Assembly: GCA_002633005.1 (NCBI GenBank)
Contig: NMRA01001234.1
Span: 5,405 to 37,198, forward strand
Reading direction: 5' to 3'
DNA length: 31,794 bases
From: Phoronis australis
Lineage: Eukaryota; Phoronida; Phoronidae
Below are positions 19,967-30,842 of this stretch, in pieces. The notes below the pieces were generated by a model. It made no database searches. It had not been told where the DNA came from and saw only the letters and a list, made by a program, of their open reading frames with translations. How positions within the stretch are numbered: the first letter of the stretch is position 1; the number at the start of each line of letters is the position of its first letter. The position numbers and the translations under genes are program-made.

Positions 19967-21765
19967 GTCACGAAATCTTTTCATGTCTTCATTCCTCAAA
20001 GCATAAGAGAAAGGTACTCACTTGACAACATGAAGATTTCGATTATGTTGATTGACGACTACGGCAAACATCGAGTGGAAGATTCCAGATTTTGCCAAGA
20101 TGAGAAAGTTACCGATATTTGGATATCTCAAAATCACAAGTTTAGCGAAGGTCTGACAGAAACGGTTTGGTATAAGTACGTCATTGTGTTGAAGACGGGA
20201 GACGAAGTTGTAGAGAAATGGAGACGGAAATTGTTTTCACGCTGCCAAGTACACCGGGATTGGTTTGTAGACGGAGAATTGAAAATTGAGAAACAATTTT
20301 CTATTGTTGAAAGAGGATTTTTCAACAATTTAAGTCGCATGATCTCGGATGTAACTCAAAACACACTATTTAGGTACCTGTGTCAGTACGATTACATGTA
20401 CGAACGCTTGCCAAAACCGTTTTTTCGGGAGGATCACCAATTCCAAGAAAATTACGTACAATTTATCAACTCAGAATTGCCATTAATTTTGAATTCCTCA
20501 AAAAATGCACCGATTCGACTATTTCTGGTTTGCATACTGTACTCAATAAGAAATCGCCCGACTGTACACAAGGTAAGCCAACAAATGGCAGAATTTTTGG
20601 TGGATTGGCTTACAGATGATTCACCCACATTTGGTGCGTTGCTTGCGGTCTTAAGCAACTCTAGAGGAGCGCATGAGATCATAACGTGGTCGAAATGTAT
20701 GAATTTCATCGGAAAAAATACAGGTCTACTTGACTGTTTATTACAGTCATTCCAATTCCTGCCAGTGTGTGAGCACGTTCATTCGTTGTTGTGGTATTTG
20801 ACTCACCCAAGTACCTCATTGTTAATCTTTCATAAACATTTGCAAACTGAAACAAAACTAGACTTCTCCGCAGCAATTTACAAGAAGTGTGCTTTGGTTC
20901 TTCTACAGTCCTCTAACCAGGCTAACAATGACGAAGAATTGAACAGCGTAACTGACGAATGGTTACATTTTATCAACAAAACAGATTTTATCAGCAAGAA
21001 CATTGTTGATGCAATTTGGCAACTGAGACCGCTTTTACTGTTGATTAGAGTATGCGCGTCAGTTTTTGAAAAGAACAGCTGGGAACATCATTTGACAGAA
21101 ATTGATGAAAACACGTTTTGCCTCAGCCTGGAGAGTTCCATTGAGAGTAAAGTGAAAGATATTCAAAATGCCGATGACTTTTTGAAAGTTTGGTCCGCGG
21201 CTGAGGATTTGTTGTTGCTAAATTTTTGCCAGGGTCTGAGTAAAATTCTCGGACGGCAACTGGTAAATATTGGCAAGGGTTACCTGTCGTCTCCGCCTTC
21301 GCGGTATACAACCTCTGATATGAAGTCTTTGGAAATTATGTTGCTGAACCCCAAGCTTGGTCAACCCGAATACATAGCAATAATGACATGTATGGCACAC
21401 AGTGGACTTCGACCAGGTCGCCAAGTTTTTATCAACGTGCTAAAGCACATGGAGCACATTCCAAAAGAACTGGAACAGTCGCTCCTCGAGTGGCAGGATT
21501 TGGAAATGGGTTCAATTAAAGCAGAAAGTAATTCATCACTTGCCGAGATTGAAAGCATGTATTTGATGCTGTGTGAAATATTGAATTTTGACTGTCTACG
21601 GGAGGCTGCTGGCATTCAAGAGCAACTTGACTGCAAAGTAAAGAACACGCTCTTGCAGTTTAGTGCAACAATACTCCAAGAATGCGGAGCCAAAACACAT
21701 ACAATGCCGGAGGCAATTAGAAGAAAGTTCGAGTCACACATTGCTCAAGGCTCGAGGGTTGATGG
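19967..21765 (+). CDS. Exon 6, main exon: RNF213-like N-terminal arm (tentative)
   Basis: The 1,799-bp exon follows TGTGTGTTTTTCAG (19966) and ends GATGG|GTGAGT (21765/21766), phase 0 to phase 2, encoding about 600 residues. Residues 1-100 are beta-rich: FHVFIPQS, MKISIMLIDDYGKH, KVTDIWIS, then TVWYKYVIVLKTGDEVVEKW. This order (F-H-V strand, a repeated strand pair, (W/P)YKYV, then an acidic residue) resembles the starch-binding CBM20-like domain of RNF213/mysterin. From about residue 105 to the end it is almost all helical, with Leu/Trp-rich segments such as LPVCEHVHSLLWYLTHPS and SAAEDLLLLNFCQGLSKIL, like the RNF213 N-arm solenoid. RNF213 is a cytosolic giant AAA+/E3 ubiquitin ligase active in lipid-droplet biology and defence against intracellular pathogens. 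No ATPase or RING motif is visible here; they would lie downstream. Coding status is near certain; family assignment is inference from memory of the fold pattern. Confidence 0.6.
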
Positions 21766-22464
21766 GTGAGTGTGTAAACAACTGGGTAACACGAAAAGAA
21801 ACCTACGCCAACACCGGCACCGGTCGAGTTGGGGCACCTGGACCGGTTCAGCAACCTTAAAATCTGCGGCTTGTTGAAAAAAGAACATCCACTGGCGGCT
21901 TTAGTTGATGTTATCGTTCCTGGGCGATTATCGTGGGTAACCAGGCGCAAAATTGTCCACATTAAACATGGTTGTAAACATAGGAGAAGACAGTTGTAAT
22001 TTTTAATTTTCAGATTTTAAATATTATTTGAATAGTTCGCGTAAAGTACACGTGGTTAGGTTTTCATTTTAGAAAGTCGGACAAAAAGTGTGAATGTTAT
22101 AACCCAAAAGTATTAAGTGCACAGACAAAATTCTGCTTCATTAATTCTTCTGGGCGCCCAACATAATGGCCAATTACCAAGCGTCATAAAGCAGCAGTTA
22201 GAAATTGAGGGTAATCAAACGTTATCTTACAATTTGGGTATGTAAGAATAATTATAGTTATTAAACTAGATATAATGAAATAACTAAGATAAACTTTAAT
22301 ATAAGCCCAATAACTGAAGTGTTTATGTCGCATTTTATGGAGTAAAACATGTTTTATCGTAAGTTATCAATATTTTGCCTTAAATCGCAACACACGCGTC
22401 CGATTCCTATGTAAAAATACCTACATCTATGCATTACTTGTTTACCTTGTGATTTTATTTCAAG

Positions 22465-22576
22465 TACTTCGGAAATGACACAACAAACATCACCGTCAAG
22501 CGTGCCATCTCTTCGACACAAAGAAGGCACGAAAATTCCGCCACCAAAAGAGATTTCTGGTGACATAAAAGAGCAG
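22465..22576 (+). CDS. Exon 7 of the large gene, Ser/Thr/Pro-rich linker
   Basis: The acceptor TTTTATTTCAAG (22464) and donor GAGCAG|GTAATA (22576/22577) bound 112 bp. Joined to exon 6 (GG+T, Gly) it reads TSEMTQQTSPSSVPSLRH followed by KEGTKIPPPKEISGDIKEQ and ends in phase 0. The composition (Ser, Thr, Pro, Lys) suggests a disordered linker. It agrees in phase on both sides, which supports a real exon despite its small size. Confidence 0.6.
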
Positions 22577-25200
22577 GTAATATTTTAATGTCATAGATCA
22601 CAAGGGCATTTTACTGGTATTTCATTAAGTATGGTCATCTACTACAGTGCCCAAGATCAGGGCGGTGGATAGTGCTGTCAGAATTTTGTAACCTAACAAT
22701 GGGAATTTAAGTGAACGTTATCTGTGGATGTGCAAATTTAAGGCATCGGATTGAAAAGCATATGACATGGTGTATGGTCTATGCCACACATGCGCAGAAA
22801 CTGCGAGGGGGTTTTGAAACTATGAACGACAATAACACAGGAGCCGTTGACCAGTTCGTCCTGAAAACCTGTTTCGCAAATGTGACGATCACACCTGTAA
22901 ATGAGCATTTAAAATGAGGCATTAAACATGAATTTAGTTTCCTGGCCAGCATGACAAAGCTGGAAACACTAAAAAAATTGGAAGTTTGTAAATGACTTGA
23001 CTTCTTGCGAAGATGACGAAGCACATCGCGAACGTGATGTGGACAAGCAAAATGTAGTTGGTAATGGGAAGATGTAGGAGAGTAAAATCTGATTTTGGAA
23101 ATGACATGGTACTCCAAATTCCTCACATTTAATTTAATTGAAAACCCGTGACTGAAGGTCTAGGTGGCAGTCTTTGAGTAAGGCTATGGGTGTGACCGTG
23201 TAGCGCTTTCGTAAACCTTCATCCGGATGGCACAACACATTTACAGTCCATGTGGGTCCGTAGTACAAGGGCAAATGAGTTTCAATTTTCAGTTTTGTGA
23301 ATAAAGTATGCACCTTATGTTGCCACGTAACCTGAAAGAGTATCATGTTACACTTCAATCTATAATTCCAGCCAATCGGAACATGGCAATATCAAGTAAA
23401 CAAAACGACACATTATTGGATGAGACAAGGTATTGCTGCTCAAACGTTGAGGCAATAGAGAAAGAGGCGTCTACAACTCGATATACTTTATTACGTTCAT
23501 CGTTTATTGTTGATACATCGTATTGCATCGGTGTTTATATCGGTTATCTGATACGTTTACAAAACAGTCTAAGTTACTAAGTCTAAACTATATCATTAGC
23601 ATTAAGCAACCACCACGATATCGTTACACCTTCTACGTAATGTTTAATTAATGTCTAACGGAAACCACACTTGAGGAAATACAAACTCAGGAAAAAAACT
23701 TGGCGGAATAAACCCCTAAAGTTCCAAGACAGAACAACTCGTATAGACAACTGTAGCACTCCGCAAAACTAGTTCACAAAATAGAAATATGCATACAACA
23801 AGAAATCCGTAAACATAATAATTGACTGCCAAAAAGCACAATGGTTGCAACGTAACAGCATGTCTAGGTCTGCATAATAATAGTCCAGTCTACAGCTGAC
23901 AAAACGCAAACTACAAATGCGCAGCTATCCAAAAAATCGGTATCTAACGTTGAACGATAACCAAATGTATACTTACAGCGTTTGCCTCAAAAAGAGTCTG
24001 GTAATCAACACACGATACATATGACAATCCAGGAGAGAATAAGCCAACTGGTGCTTGTTCGGACGTTTAAATACAGCGCGAAAACATAGAAAGCTGATTG
24101 GCCCAGACAGTATTTCAACTTACAAAACCAATGGAAATAATACCACCGAAAGGGGGTTGCTTAAATCATGACTTAACCCCGAGACAACGACCTAAAATAT
24201 AACTGAGGCACTTGGTGAATGAGAACGCCATCTCTAGGAAAATTGGGAAACTATATGCACTGCCTGCATTAACACAAGGCATTATCAATGCCAAATCCAA
24301 GGTAGCTTCTTATTCGTTCATTGCAGTGACTATGTCATCACAGCTTTCACATTTTTGATTTATTACAAAAACATCTATCACCAAAGCCTTTCTGTTTGAA
24401 ATGAAAATGGAATTAACCGAGATGATGAACGCACTATTGTTGAAATTTGTGCGTGCTGCTAACGCAAGGTGGATGGAGCGAACAACAGAAGAGCTTTTCC
24501 TATAATGTATTTAGCCCTGGGTGTTTGGGTGTGTTGAAGGTGACCTTCAAATTGGCAATATGAAAACGTTGATTTTGAAGCTGACGTTGACTTTTGGAAG
24601 TGTTCAACTACTTTTGGCGTCCCCTATTGGAATATTTTATGCGTCTATGGTGGCATCTCCTAAACCCTTAGTAGGATGTTGAAATTTGGCCAATGAATTC
24701 CTATGGAACTGACAATATATTGTGACGACTACTGCTGTGTCTCCTAGTGACATTTGCCTGTTTTTCCGCTGGTCATTGACGGAGTTTCATGAAATTTGTC
24801 AAATCGGTTTCCAATAAGGAAATGAGGATGTTCCGGCATATTTTCGTATGGATTTGATGTATTTTTGTACCACCCAGTGACCATATTTATTTTTTCGAGT
24901 CGTTAGTCTGAATCCAACTACTTATGTGACCAAACCGCTTAAAGTGTGATTGACAGATGTGTTTCTGATCAGAAGATGATGGCTGAGGTTGATTTTTGAA
25001 CGGCTCCGACAAATAGGTCCCCTAGTGGTGACTTCGTCTTGTTTCGTGTACGGCTGTATCTCCTTACTCCCTTGACAGTGATTGAGTGACGCACTCTTTC
25101 AAAATCCATCCTACTGGATGCCAACGCCTTTTCAGATGTCTCATCCAGCAAAGTAACCACAGTGATCAAGCTGAAATAGATCGCACCATCCAACACCTTA
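22577..25200. other. Intron 7, first part, no convincing gene
   Basis: Open frames here (22711, 22779-23126, 23134-23358, 23308) are short, on both strands and lack splice support. The stretch 24500-25000 reads like decayed coding sequence in places (FGVSPIGIFYASMVASPKPL near 24613) but has many stops. Confidence 0.35.
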
Positions 25201-25721
25201 GTAGATTTTGCCGTATTGCTGAACATCGATGACGGTCAATTGATGTTGCAAACGCTATCAAAACTTGCAGGGGGCCCCTTAAGCGTAAGAATCCCGGCAC
25301 TAACGTCTTTGCCTGATCATGTGCTGGTCAAGATTGTAAAGTCCTATAATGTCAATTCGGCCAACAGAATCATCCCTCATGTTTGAAAGGATATTGCATC
25401 ATTGTGTTGCAAAACGTCATTGCGAAGATCCCTGAAAAGATCATGACAGAAACATTCACCAAATTTAGCGAACCCTGGCTCCTCTCAGGAATAAGTGATT
25501 ATCGACAAGGCAGGGAATTATGGGTCAATGGAGCTTCTGTTGCAGATGAGATATGGCAAGGCTTTGAAAACAAGGAAAACCCAACACTTGTTGGTCTTTG
25601 CTCAGAAGAAGCATACAATTCTTTTCAGCTCCCAAAACTTGCGCATGGCATGCTTATCTTTATTTCTGTACGTTGCATTACATGGGTGATGACTGGCCTC
25701 AACAGAGGTGATTCATGTTGA
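25200..25721 (+). pseudogene. Coding-like block with frameshift, origin unknown
   Basis: A frame from about 25206 reads DFAVLLNIDDGQLMLQTLSK and PALTSLPDHVLVKIVKSYNV up to IIPHV then stop near 25384. One base over, a second frame continues LKGYCIIVLQNVIAKIPEKI, then WVNGASVADEIWQGFENKEN and LPKLAHGMLIF to 25721. Composition is protein-like on both sides of the shift, so this looks like a broken gene fragment. Its end (from 25621) is duplicated at 27007. The family is not recognised. Because it lies just upstream of a copy of the block that may hold the main gene's later exons, it may derive from a paralogue or a misplaced contig of the same gene. Confidence 0.35.
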
Positions 25722-26180
25722 AGCATCCTTGGTGTCGTTCAGGCGGACATCTGTCAAGATATTTTTACCTCAAGGTTCGATTCTGCCCCCGTGCTGTTGA
25801 AGATGTACACTTGCCCACTCCTCAGACTGTGCTGAGTACTGGCTACTTACCTTCACAGAAGACATGCTGTTGTCATCACAAGGACAAGGTCATTTAGAGA
25901 TTCTCCGTAAAGTGCAGTCTACACTGATGGACAAATGCGAATATTGCGCTGCGTTGCAATCGGGACAAGTTACACAAATCCCATCGTCATTTTGTTAATG
26001 GCGCTACGGGAAAAGTTCAAACTATGAGCTTTGAAACGACCAAAACTGTTTACCATAGTTCTTTTTGGAAAGGGGAACGTATCAGGCTGGTTTGATTTAT
26101 CTATGGTAAAGTTTTCGCTGTGTGGTGTTTTTTTATTTTCGATTACAATGCTGCTTTTGCAAAGTTCAAATACTTTGCCC
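25620..26180. repeat. Block X, copy 1 (about 561 bp, ends at an N)
   Basis: Matches 27006-27566 without visible indels and with only about ten substitutions (roughly 98 percent identity by eye), at a constant offset of 1,386 bp. It ends exactly at the N at 26181. Inside, after CCCACTCCTCAG, an open stretch from 25830 reads CAEYWLLTFTEDMLLSSQGQG and on to MDKCEYCAALQSGQ, which is protein-like in both copies. Confidence 0.85.
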
Positions 26181-26181
26181 N

Positions 26182-26735
26182 TGGGTCTCAAAATTTCTCT
26201 CAGTCAAATTGGAAGTGACTTCAGGGCTTCAAAAGTACTGACAGTTCGTTATATCTTCAAAACAACCTGTTACGAAGTGACCTGAAATCTTGTGAGCGTG
26301 TTCTGAAGAAATATTTGACTGTCAGTTCTTCCCATCCCAAGGATAACTTACAAACTGAGCAGGAAACATACCAAATTTACAACGGTGTGTGGCCTACATT
26401 AAAACTTAATTTGATGACGTTCTTGTATCTTCTTTCACACAGGTTGCGAAGATGTTTTATCTCATCATCTCTGAGAACATTTGCCACGAATTTTGTGATC
26501 GTTCATTTGAAATAACAGCAGAATTTTATCGGAAGTCGAAGAGTGTAAAGTATCCTTTTGTAAAAAAAAAGGATTGAGTTGAAAACAATACGTGTCGTTC
26601 AAACTGAAAATCATCCTGGCCTGTGTTGTCCTTTTGAAATTTGCTTACCAAGTTGGCAGAACACAAGTGTCATCTATACTCTTGATGGCAAAAGTAAAAA
26701 AGAAAAGCCAAAAAAATATGTTCGAGCTATAAATG
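26182..26735. repeat. Block Y, copy 1 (starts at an N)
   Basis: Starts one base after the N at 26181 and matches 31243 to the window end at an offset of about 5,061 bp, with only a few substitutions and two single-base length differences. One is a pyrimidine run near 26429. The other is an A run that is 9 long here (26562-26570) and 8 long at 31622-31629. The two blocks X and Y therefore meet at the N, each having a second copy elsewhere. Confidence 0.9.
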
Positions 26736-27000
26736 ATAGCGTCGATGTACTTGCTCAAGTTGATGTACTCATGCCTGGTACGAAAGATGATCAGACCCAA
26801 ACGTTGAGAAAAGGATTTTTTTATTACGTGCATCATTGGGCTTCCACCGTAACCAATGAAGAACTGGAACTTGTTTTGAACTACCATGACACGTTGTACA
26901 ACAACTTACCTAAGGAAGTCGTCAATGATGTTTTCTTCACTGAATACGTGAAAGAGATCAATGTTATATGTGAGGATTCATCGAATCCCAAAACCGGCAG
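26443..27000 (+). pseudogene. Frameshifted copy of the exon-like block at 31503
   Basis: After CTTTCACACAG (26442) the frame VAKMFYLIISENICHEFCDR runs to an A9 tract at 26562-26570, where it hits a stop. One base over it resumes as ELKTIRVVQTENHPG, then LPSWQNTSVIYTLDGKSKK, LRKGFFYYVHHWAST and NLPKEVVNDVFFTEYVKEIN, up to KTGR at a donor-like CGGCAG|GTTTGT at 27000. The copy at the window end has A8 and no shift. This copy is either a pseudogene fragment or carries a homopolymer sequencing error. The product is mixed helical with conserved-looking Trp and Cys residues; the family is not recognised. Confidence 0.45.
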
Positions 27001-27005
27001 GTTTG

Positions 27006-27566
27006 TCTTTTCAGCTCCCAAAACTTGCGCATGGCATGCTTCTCTTTATTTCTGTACGTTGCGTTACATGGGTGATGACTGGCCTCAACAGAGGTGATTC
27101 ATGTTGAAGCATCCTTGGTGTCGTTCAGGCGGATATCTGTCAAGATATTTTTACCTCAAGGTTCGATTCTGCCCCCGTGCTGTTGAAGATGTACACTTGC
27201 CCACTCCTCAGACTGTGCTGAGTACTGGCTACTTACCTTCACAGAAGACATGCTGTTGTCATCACAAGGACAAGGTCACTTAGAGATTCTCCGTAAAGCG
27301 CAGTCTACACTGATGGACAAATGCGAATATTGCGCTGCGTTGCAATCGGGAAAAGTTACACAAATCCCATCGTCATTTTGTTAATGGCGCTACGGGAAAA
27401 GGTCAAACTATGAGCTTTGAAACTACCAAAACTGTTTACCATAGTTCTTTTTGGAAAGGGGAACGTATCAGGCTGGTTTGGTTTATCTCTGGTAAAGTTT
27501 TCGCTGTGTGGTGTTTTTTTATTTTCGATTACAATGCTGCTTTTGCAAAGTTCAAATACTTTGCCC
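27006..27566. repeat. Block X, copy 2
   Basis: Direct repeat of 25620-26180. It starts at TCTTTTCAGCTCCC only a few bases after the donor-like site at 27000, leaving just 14 bp between donor and acceptor, far too short for an intron. This suggests a join inside what was once an intron. Protein-like stretches occur in three different frames, which would require short introns of about 50-65 bp or decay. Confidence 0.85.
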
Positions 27567-27569
27567 TTC

Positions 27570-28537
27570 ATCTCCATATATACAACTTAAATTATTTTCA
27601 CCGAGATCTCGACTTTCCGTATTCCTACTCGGCTCTTCATCTGATGCTTGAGATGTCGTGGTTGGCATTGTTGTTGACATAAAAAATGTTGTTTTACTTG
27701 ATATCTTGGCGCTTCGAACTCCGACTACCTAGCAGGGCAATGAATAAATGTGGAGACATCTTCATACACCATTGTTTGTTTTACGATATCTGAGCAGACC
27801 AGTCTCTTTGCAATAGGCTTGACCACCCTAATAGATTGCATTGCATGTCAATTGTTGATGCCTGCAGTTCGACATGGGACAACGAATAATGAAATGCACA
27901 TAAAAAAACACTGCAATTAAATGATTTAATTGATTTTAATCTATTACTAAGTAGTTGCTAAAAAACCTCTGGGCTATGCCCCCCCCCCCCCCTCTCTTAT
28001 CTCCAAGGCGCGCTGCCCATCAAGTAACGATCATCATTTGCCCGCTTTTAGAGATAACACAACCCAGTTCTTAAAAAATGTCAATGTAAACTGTCCGAAC
28101 GACCTGTTAATTCGTCCATACAACAAATAAAACAAATTTAGCTTCTTTCCAGGGACTCTGACATGGAAACACGGACATTTTACAGCTTTTTTAAACATGA
28201 AAGTCAATGGGTTATTTTAGTTTTTGCACTGGCAAAGTGCAGGAGAGTAGGAGATTAACACTACACATGAGTGAATTTCTGCACTTGAAGTATAAAAGCA
28301 TGAAAACCAGACAAATTGCTTACTAGGAAACATTTATATTTCTTTAATTAAAGCTACAGATAATTTGACAACTAGTTTCCCAATTAGTATAAATTGATTG
28401 ATTAAACCCTCTGTGTTGTAAATCCCGTGTCTGCCGTTAGTGCCTGAAAGACTTCATAGATTAAAGATAACTTCGCATGCATTCAATAGAAAGGTGGGAA
28501 ATTCTTCAATTTAGCAAAATAAGAAAAATAATTTTAG
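27570..28537. other. Intron 7, last part
   Basis: AT-rich with a poly-C run (27979-27992). No gene supported. Confidence 0.4.
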
Positions 28538-28671
28538 GTGGATACTGTGAGTGGAACTGATGTTGCTGTGGTTTCATCGAGTGGAGTTCAGAGAATGGAA
28601 GAATCGTTTGTGGAGACTACATCAGGGAACTTCCAACCTTGCAATGATGCTAGAAGAAATGAACGATTGAG
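28538..28671 (+). CDS. Exon 8 of the large gene, Ser/Val/Thr-rich linker
   Basis: The acceptor AAATAATTTTAG (28537) and donor TTGAG|GTAATT (28671/28672) bound 134 bp. In phase 0 it reads VDTVSGTDVAVVSSSGVQRM then EESFVETTSGNFQPCNDARR and NERL, ending in phase 2. It fits exon 7 (phase 0) and exon 9 (phase 2). There is no recognisable domain; probably a flexible linker. Confidence 0.6.
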
Positions 28672-29586
28672 GTAATTGCTCCTAATTAACTTTATTTTTG
28701 CAGACCCGTGAAGTAGACTGCATTAAAATGATTATAAACCCGCGTTCCCTCCAAAAACGAATTTTTGATTGAGACCACTTGACGCTATCAGTTGGTTTCA
28801 ACTTACATGTTCTTTGCGCTTGTCATCGAAAATTTTATTGTTATTAGTAGCTCGCAATATTTCAGCTGGACATGAATACTTATGAAGCTCAATAGCTTTT
28901 AAGAAATATAGATTACTACGTGGTGAAATCTGTCCCTCTCGTGAACTAATTTCAGTGGCCTTTGCTGTCATTTTAGTCTTTTAAGAAATTATTGAAAGTT
29001 TATAATTATTGTGACTGTATCCCAGTTTACCTCACCTTACATTTCGGGACAGTTTCCTTTGCCTAGGTGATATATCGTCTGACAAATTTTACCGGGAAGC
29101 TGTTTTCTCACGTGCAGTTCGGCTTACAACATTTTCCTGTAAATATACCTAGTCTAAAACAGGAGGCTTTCTATGTTACGATTATATTTTAGTGCCACCT
29201 TGTTGCCCACTTTTGACTACACGTTGTTTTAAACAAACGTTTTATGAGCCATTAATTATTCCGTTCTCCACTAAACGTGTTTCTCGCTGATGTTCGATGT
29301 CAAGTAATTTTACGGAACTGCCTCGAAGGCAATATGAATGCAGGCACGGTAGGGAAATTTTTGCAAAAATTTATTCTTAAAGATGTTGTCATCAAAATAA
29401 GTAACTCAATACGCGTCGCTGTTTACTTTGCATTCAGCTAGTTAAAGATCCATTTTGTAGTGCAGTACGGGTTAAATAACGCAGCAAGTTACATTGACAA
29501 GTTGGCCTAAACCTTTTGTGACATGGCTTATTATATATAATGAAGTAATTCTCAGACAAGCATTTTTCATTGGTTTAAATTTGCAG

Positions 29587-29686
29587 TTCAAGTGCTTATG
29601 CGACGACAAAAAACTCTAAACCATCTGTTGCGCCATCCCTTGGGCGTGTTGAGACAACGAATTCTTCCCAATTTGAGGGAAAGTCG
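29587..29686 (+). CDS. Exon 9 of the large gene, Ser/Thr-rich linker
   Basis: The acceptor GGTTTAAATTTGCAG (29586) and strong donor AAGTCG|GTATGT (29686/29687) bound 100 bp. Joined in phase 2 (AG+T, Ser) it reads SSAYATTKNSKPSVAPSLGR then VETTNSSQFEGKS and ends in phase 0. The composition continues that of exons 7 and 8, which supports one gene. The downstream intron starts here and its end depends on whether 31286 is the next acceptor. Confidence 0.6.
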
Positions 29687-29854
29687 GTATGTATTGATCT
29701 GGTGCAGTGCTCTTTTATTGTGATGGCTGATAATGGCACTAGGCTCAAGTGACTGCGTGTTACCACTGTAGGTATAGTGAATTCATAATACCAGGTACGG
29801 AACGTCATTCGAAAGTGCCGTTTATGTCAACATGTGAAACTATCAGCCGATTTT

Positions 29855-30085
29855 ATGAAGGTGGTTTAAAGTTAAACCTGGTTTATGTGGACGTAGATCA
29901 GGTTTAAAAATAATCCGTATTTCATAAAGGTGGTTTAAATTTTAGACCAATGGTCTAGTAAAACCTGGTTTAACTCCAGTTTAAACTTGGTCTAACACAC
30001 CGCGGTTTCTTGGCCCTGTACTAACACCTTAAACCAGGTCATCTTTAGAATTGTTTAGACCCAGGTTTAACACTGTTAAAGGTGG
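29855..30085. repeat. AAACC/GGTTT palindrome-rich element
   Basis: The words AAACCTGGTTTA and AAGGTGGTTTAAA and their reverse complements recur many times, and a perfect short palindrome TAGACCA-a-TGGTCTA lies at 29943-29957. The dense, both-strand repetition looks like a small foldback-type element. There is no coding capacity and no clear terminal duplication. Confidence 0.55.
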
Positions 30086-30520
30086 CTGACTCAGACTTGC
30101 GCGATAAACATGCCCTCAGCCGTGCAGCCCACGCAATTTTAGAGCGATAGTAAATTAATTTTAATTTTGATTTTACGACGATGTAGACTTCAAAAACCTG
30201 CTCTGAATGACAAAACAGACAATGACACACATTATAATCTTGTCCCCTATAACATCATTTTTTCTGTAATCAGTTCTGTGAAACCTTTTGCCTCAGGAGA
30301 AATGTTTTCTGACGTTTTTCTACTCACTTTATTGATGACAGAGCCACCAGGAAGTGCACGCCTGCACTGATTCTACTTTCAACTGTGTGCCGTCATTTAT
30401 ACACACATGATCGCAGATCCATTAAAGCAGTTCAATAGTTTCTTTGTTGAGACAGTCCAGCTCGACACAATAGTACGGTGGCTGTGAAAGGACGGCACGG
30501 CAACTTTTTTCTCCGTTGTT

Positions 30521-30622
30521 AACTCTATCGATAGACTTAATAACTCTATCGATAGACTTAATAACTCTATCGATAGACTTATTAACTTTATCGATAGACC
30601 TACTATCTCTATCGATAGAGTT
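30521..30622. repeat. Five 21-bp units, each with the palindrome CTATCGATAG
   Basis: TATCGATA occurs at 30526, 30547, 30568, 30589 and 30610, an exact 21-bp spacing. The unit is AACTCTATCGATAGACTTAAT, diverging slightly at the right end. Both strands stay open through it (TLSIDLI), but only because of the repeat. TATCGATA is the core bound by the insect DREF/BEAF proteins; any regulatory role here is a guess. Confidence 0.85.
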
Positions 30623-30842
30623 ACTAACTCTACTACCTTTTCATCGTAATCTATTTTGCCCGGGGTACTCAACGAGCTATGTTGCAAAGCAAAGCAGAAT
30701 GAGGATTGCCAAAAATGTTATTCATTACGATGTAAGTAGGAAGAATTAAAGAAAACTCTACAAGATTGGCATGGAAAAAAACGCCACCAGCGTGTACATA
30801 GGAGTGCCCTCAGTAATTCAACAACAACAAAATAATTAAGAG

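Noticed and set aside
22779-23126. 115-codon minus-strand open frame
   Set aside because: No splice sites, no motif, Cys/Ser/Phe-rich composition typical of random AT-rich translation.
27100-27180. tRNA-like B box (GGTTCGATTCT) in block X
   Set aside because: No A box at proper spacing and no base pairing for the T or acceptor stems, so not a tRNA gene.
30397-30749. Open frames on both strands with repeated LSIDL/LSIEL words
   Set aside because: They arise from translating the 21-bp palindromic tandem repeat. Openness on both strands is a repeat effect.
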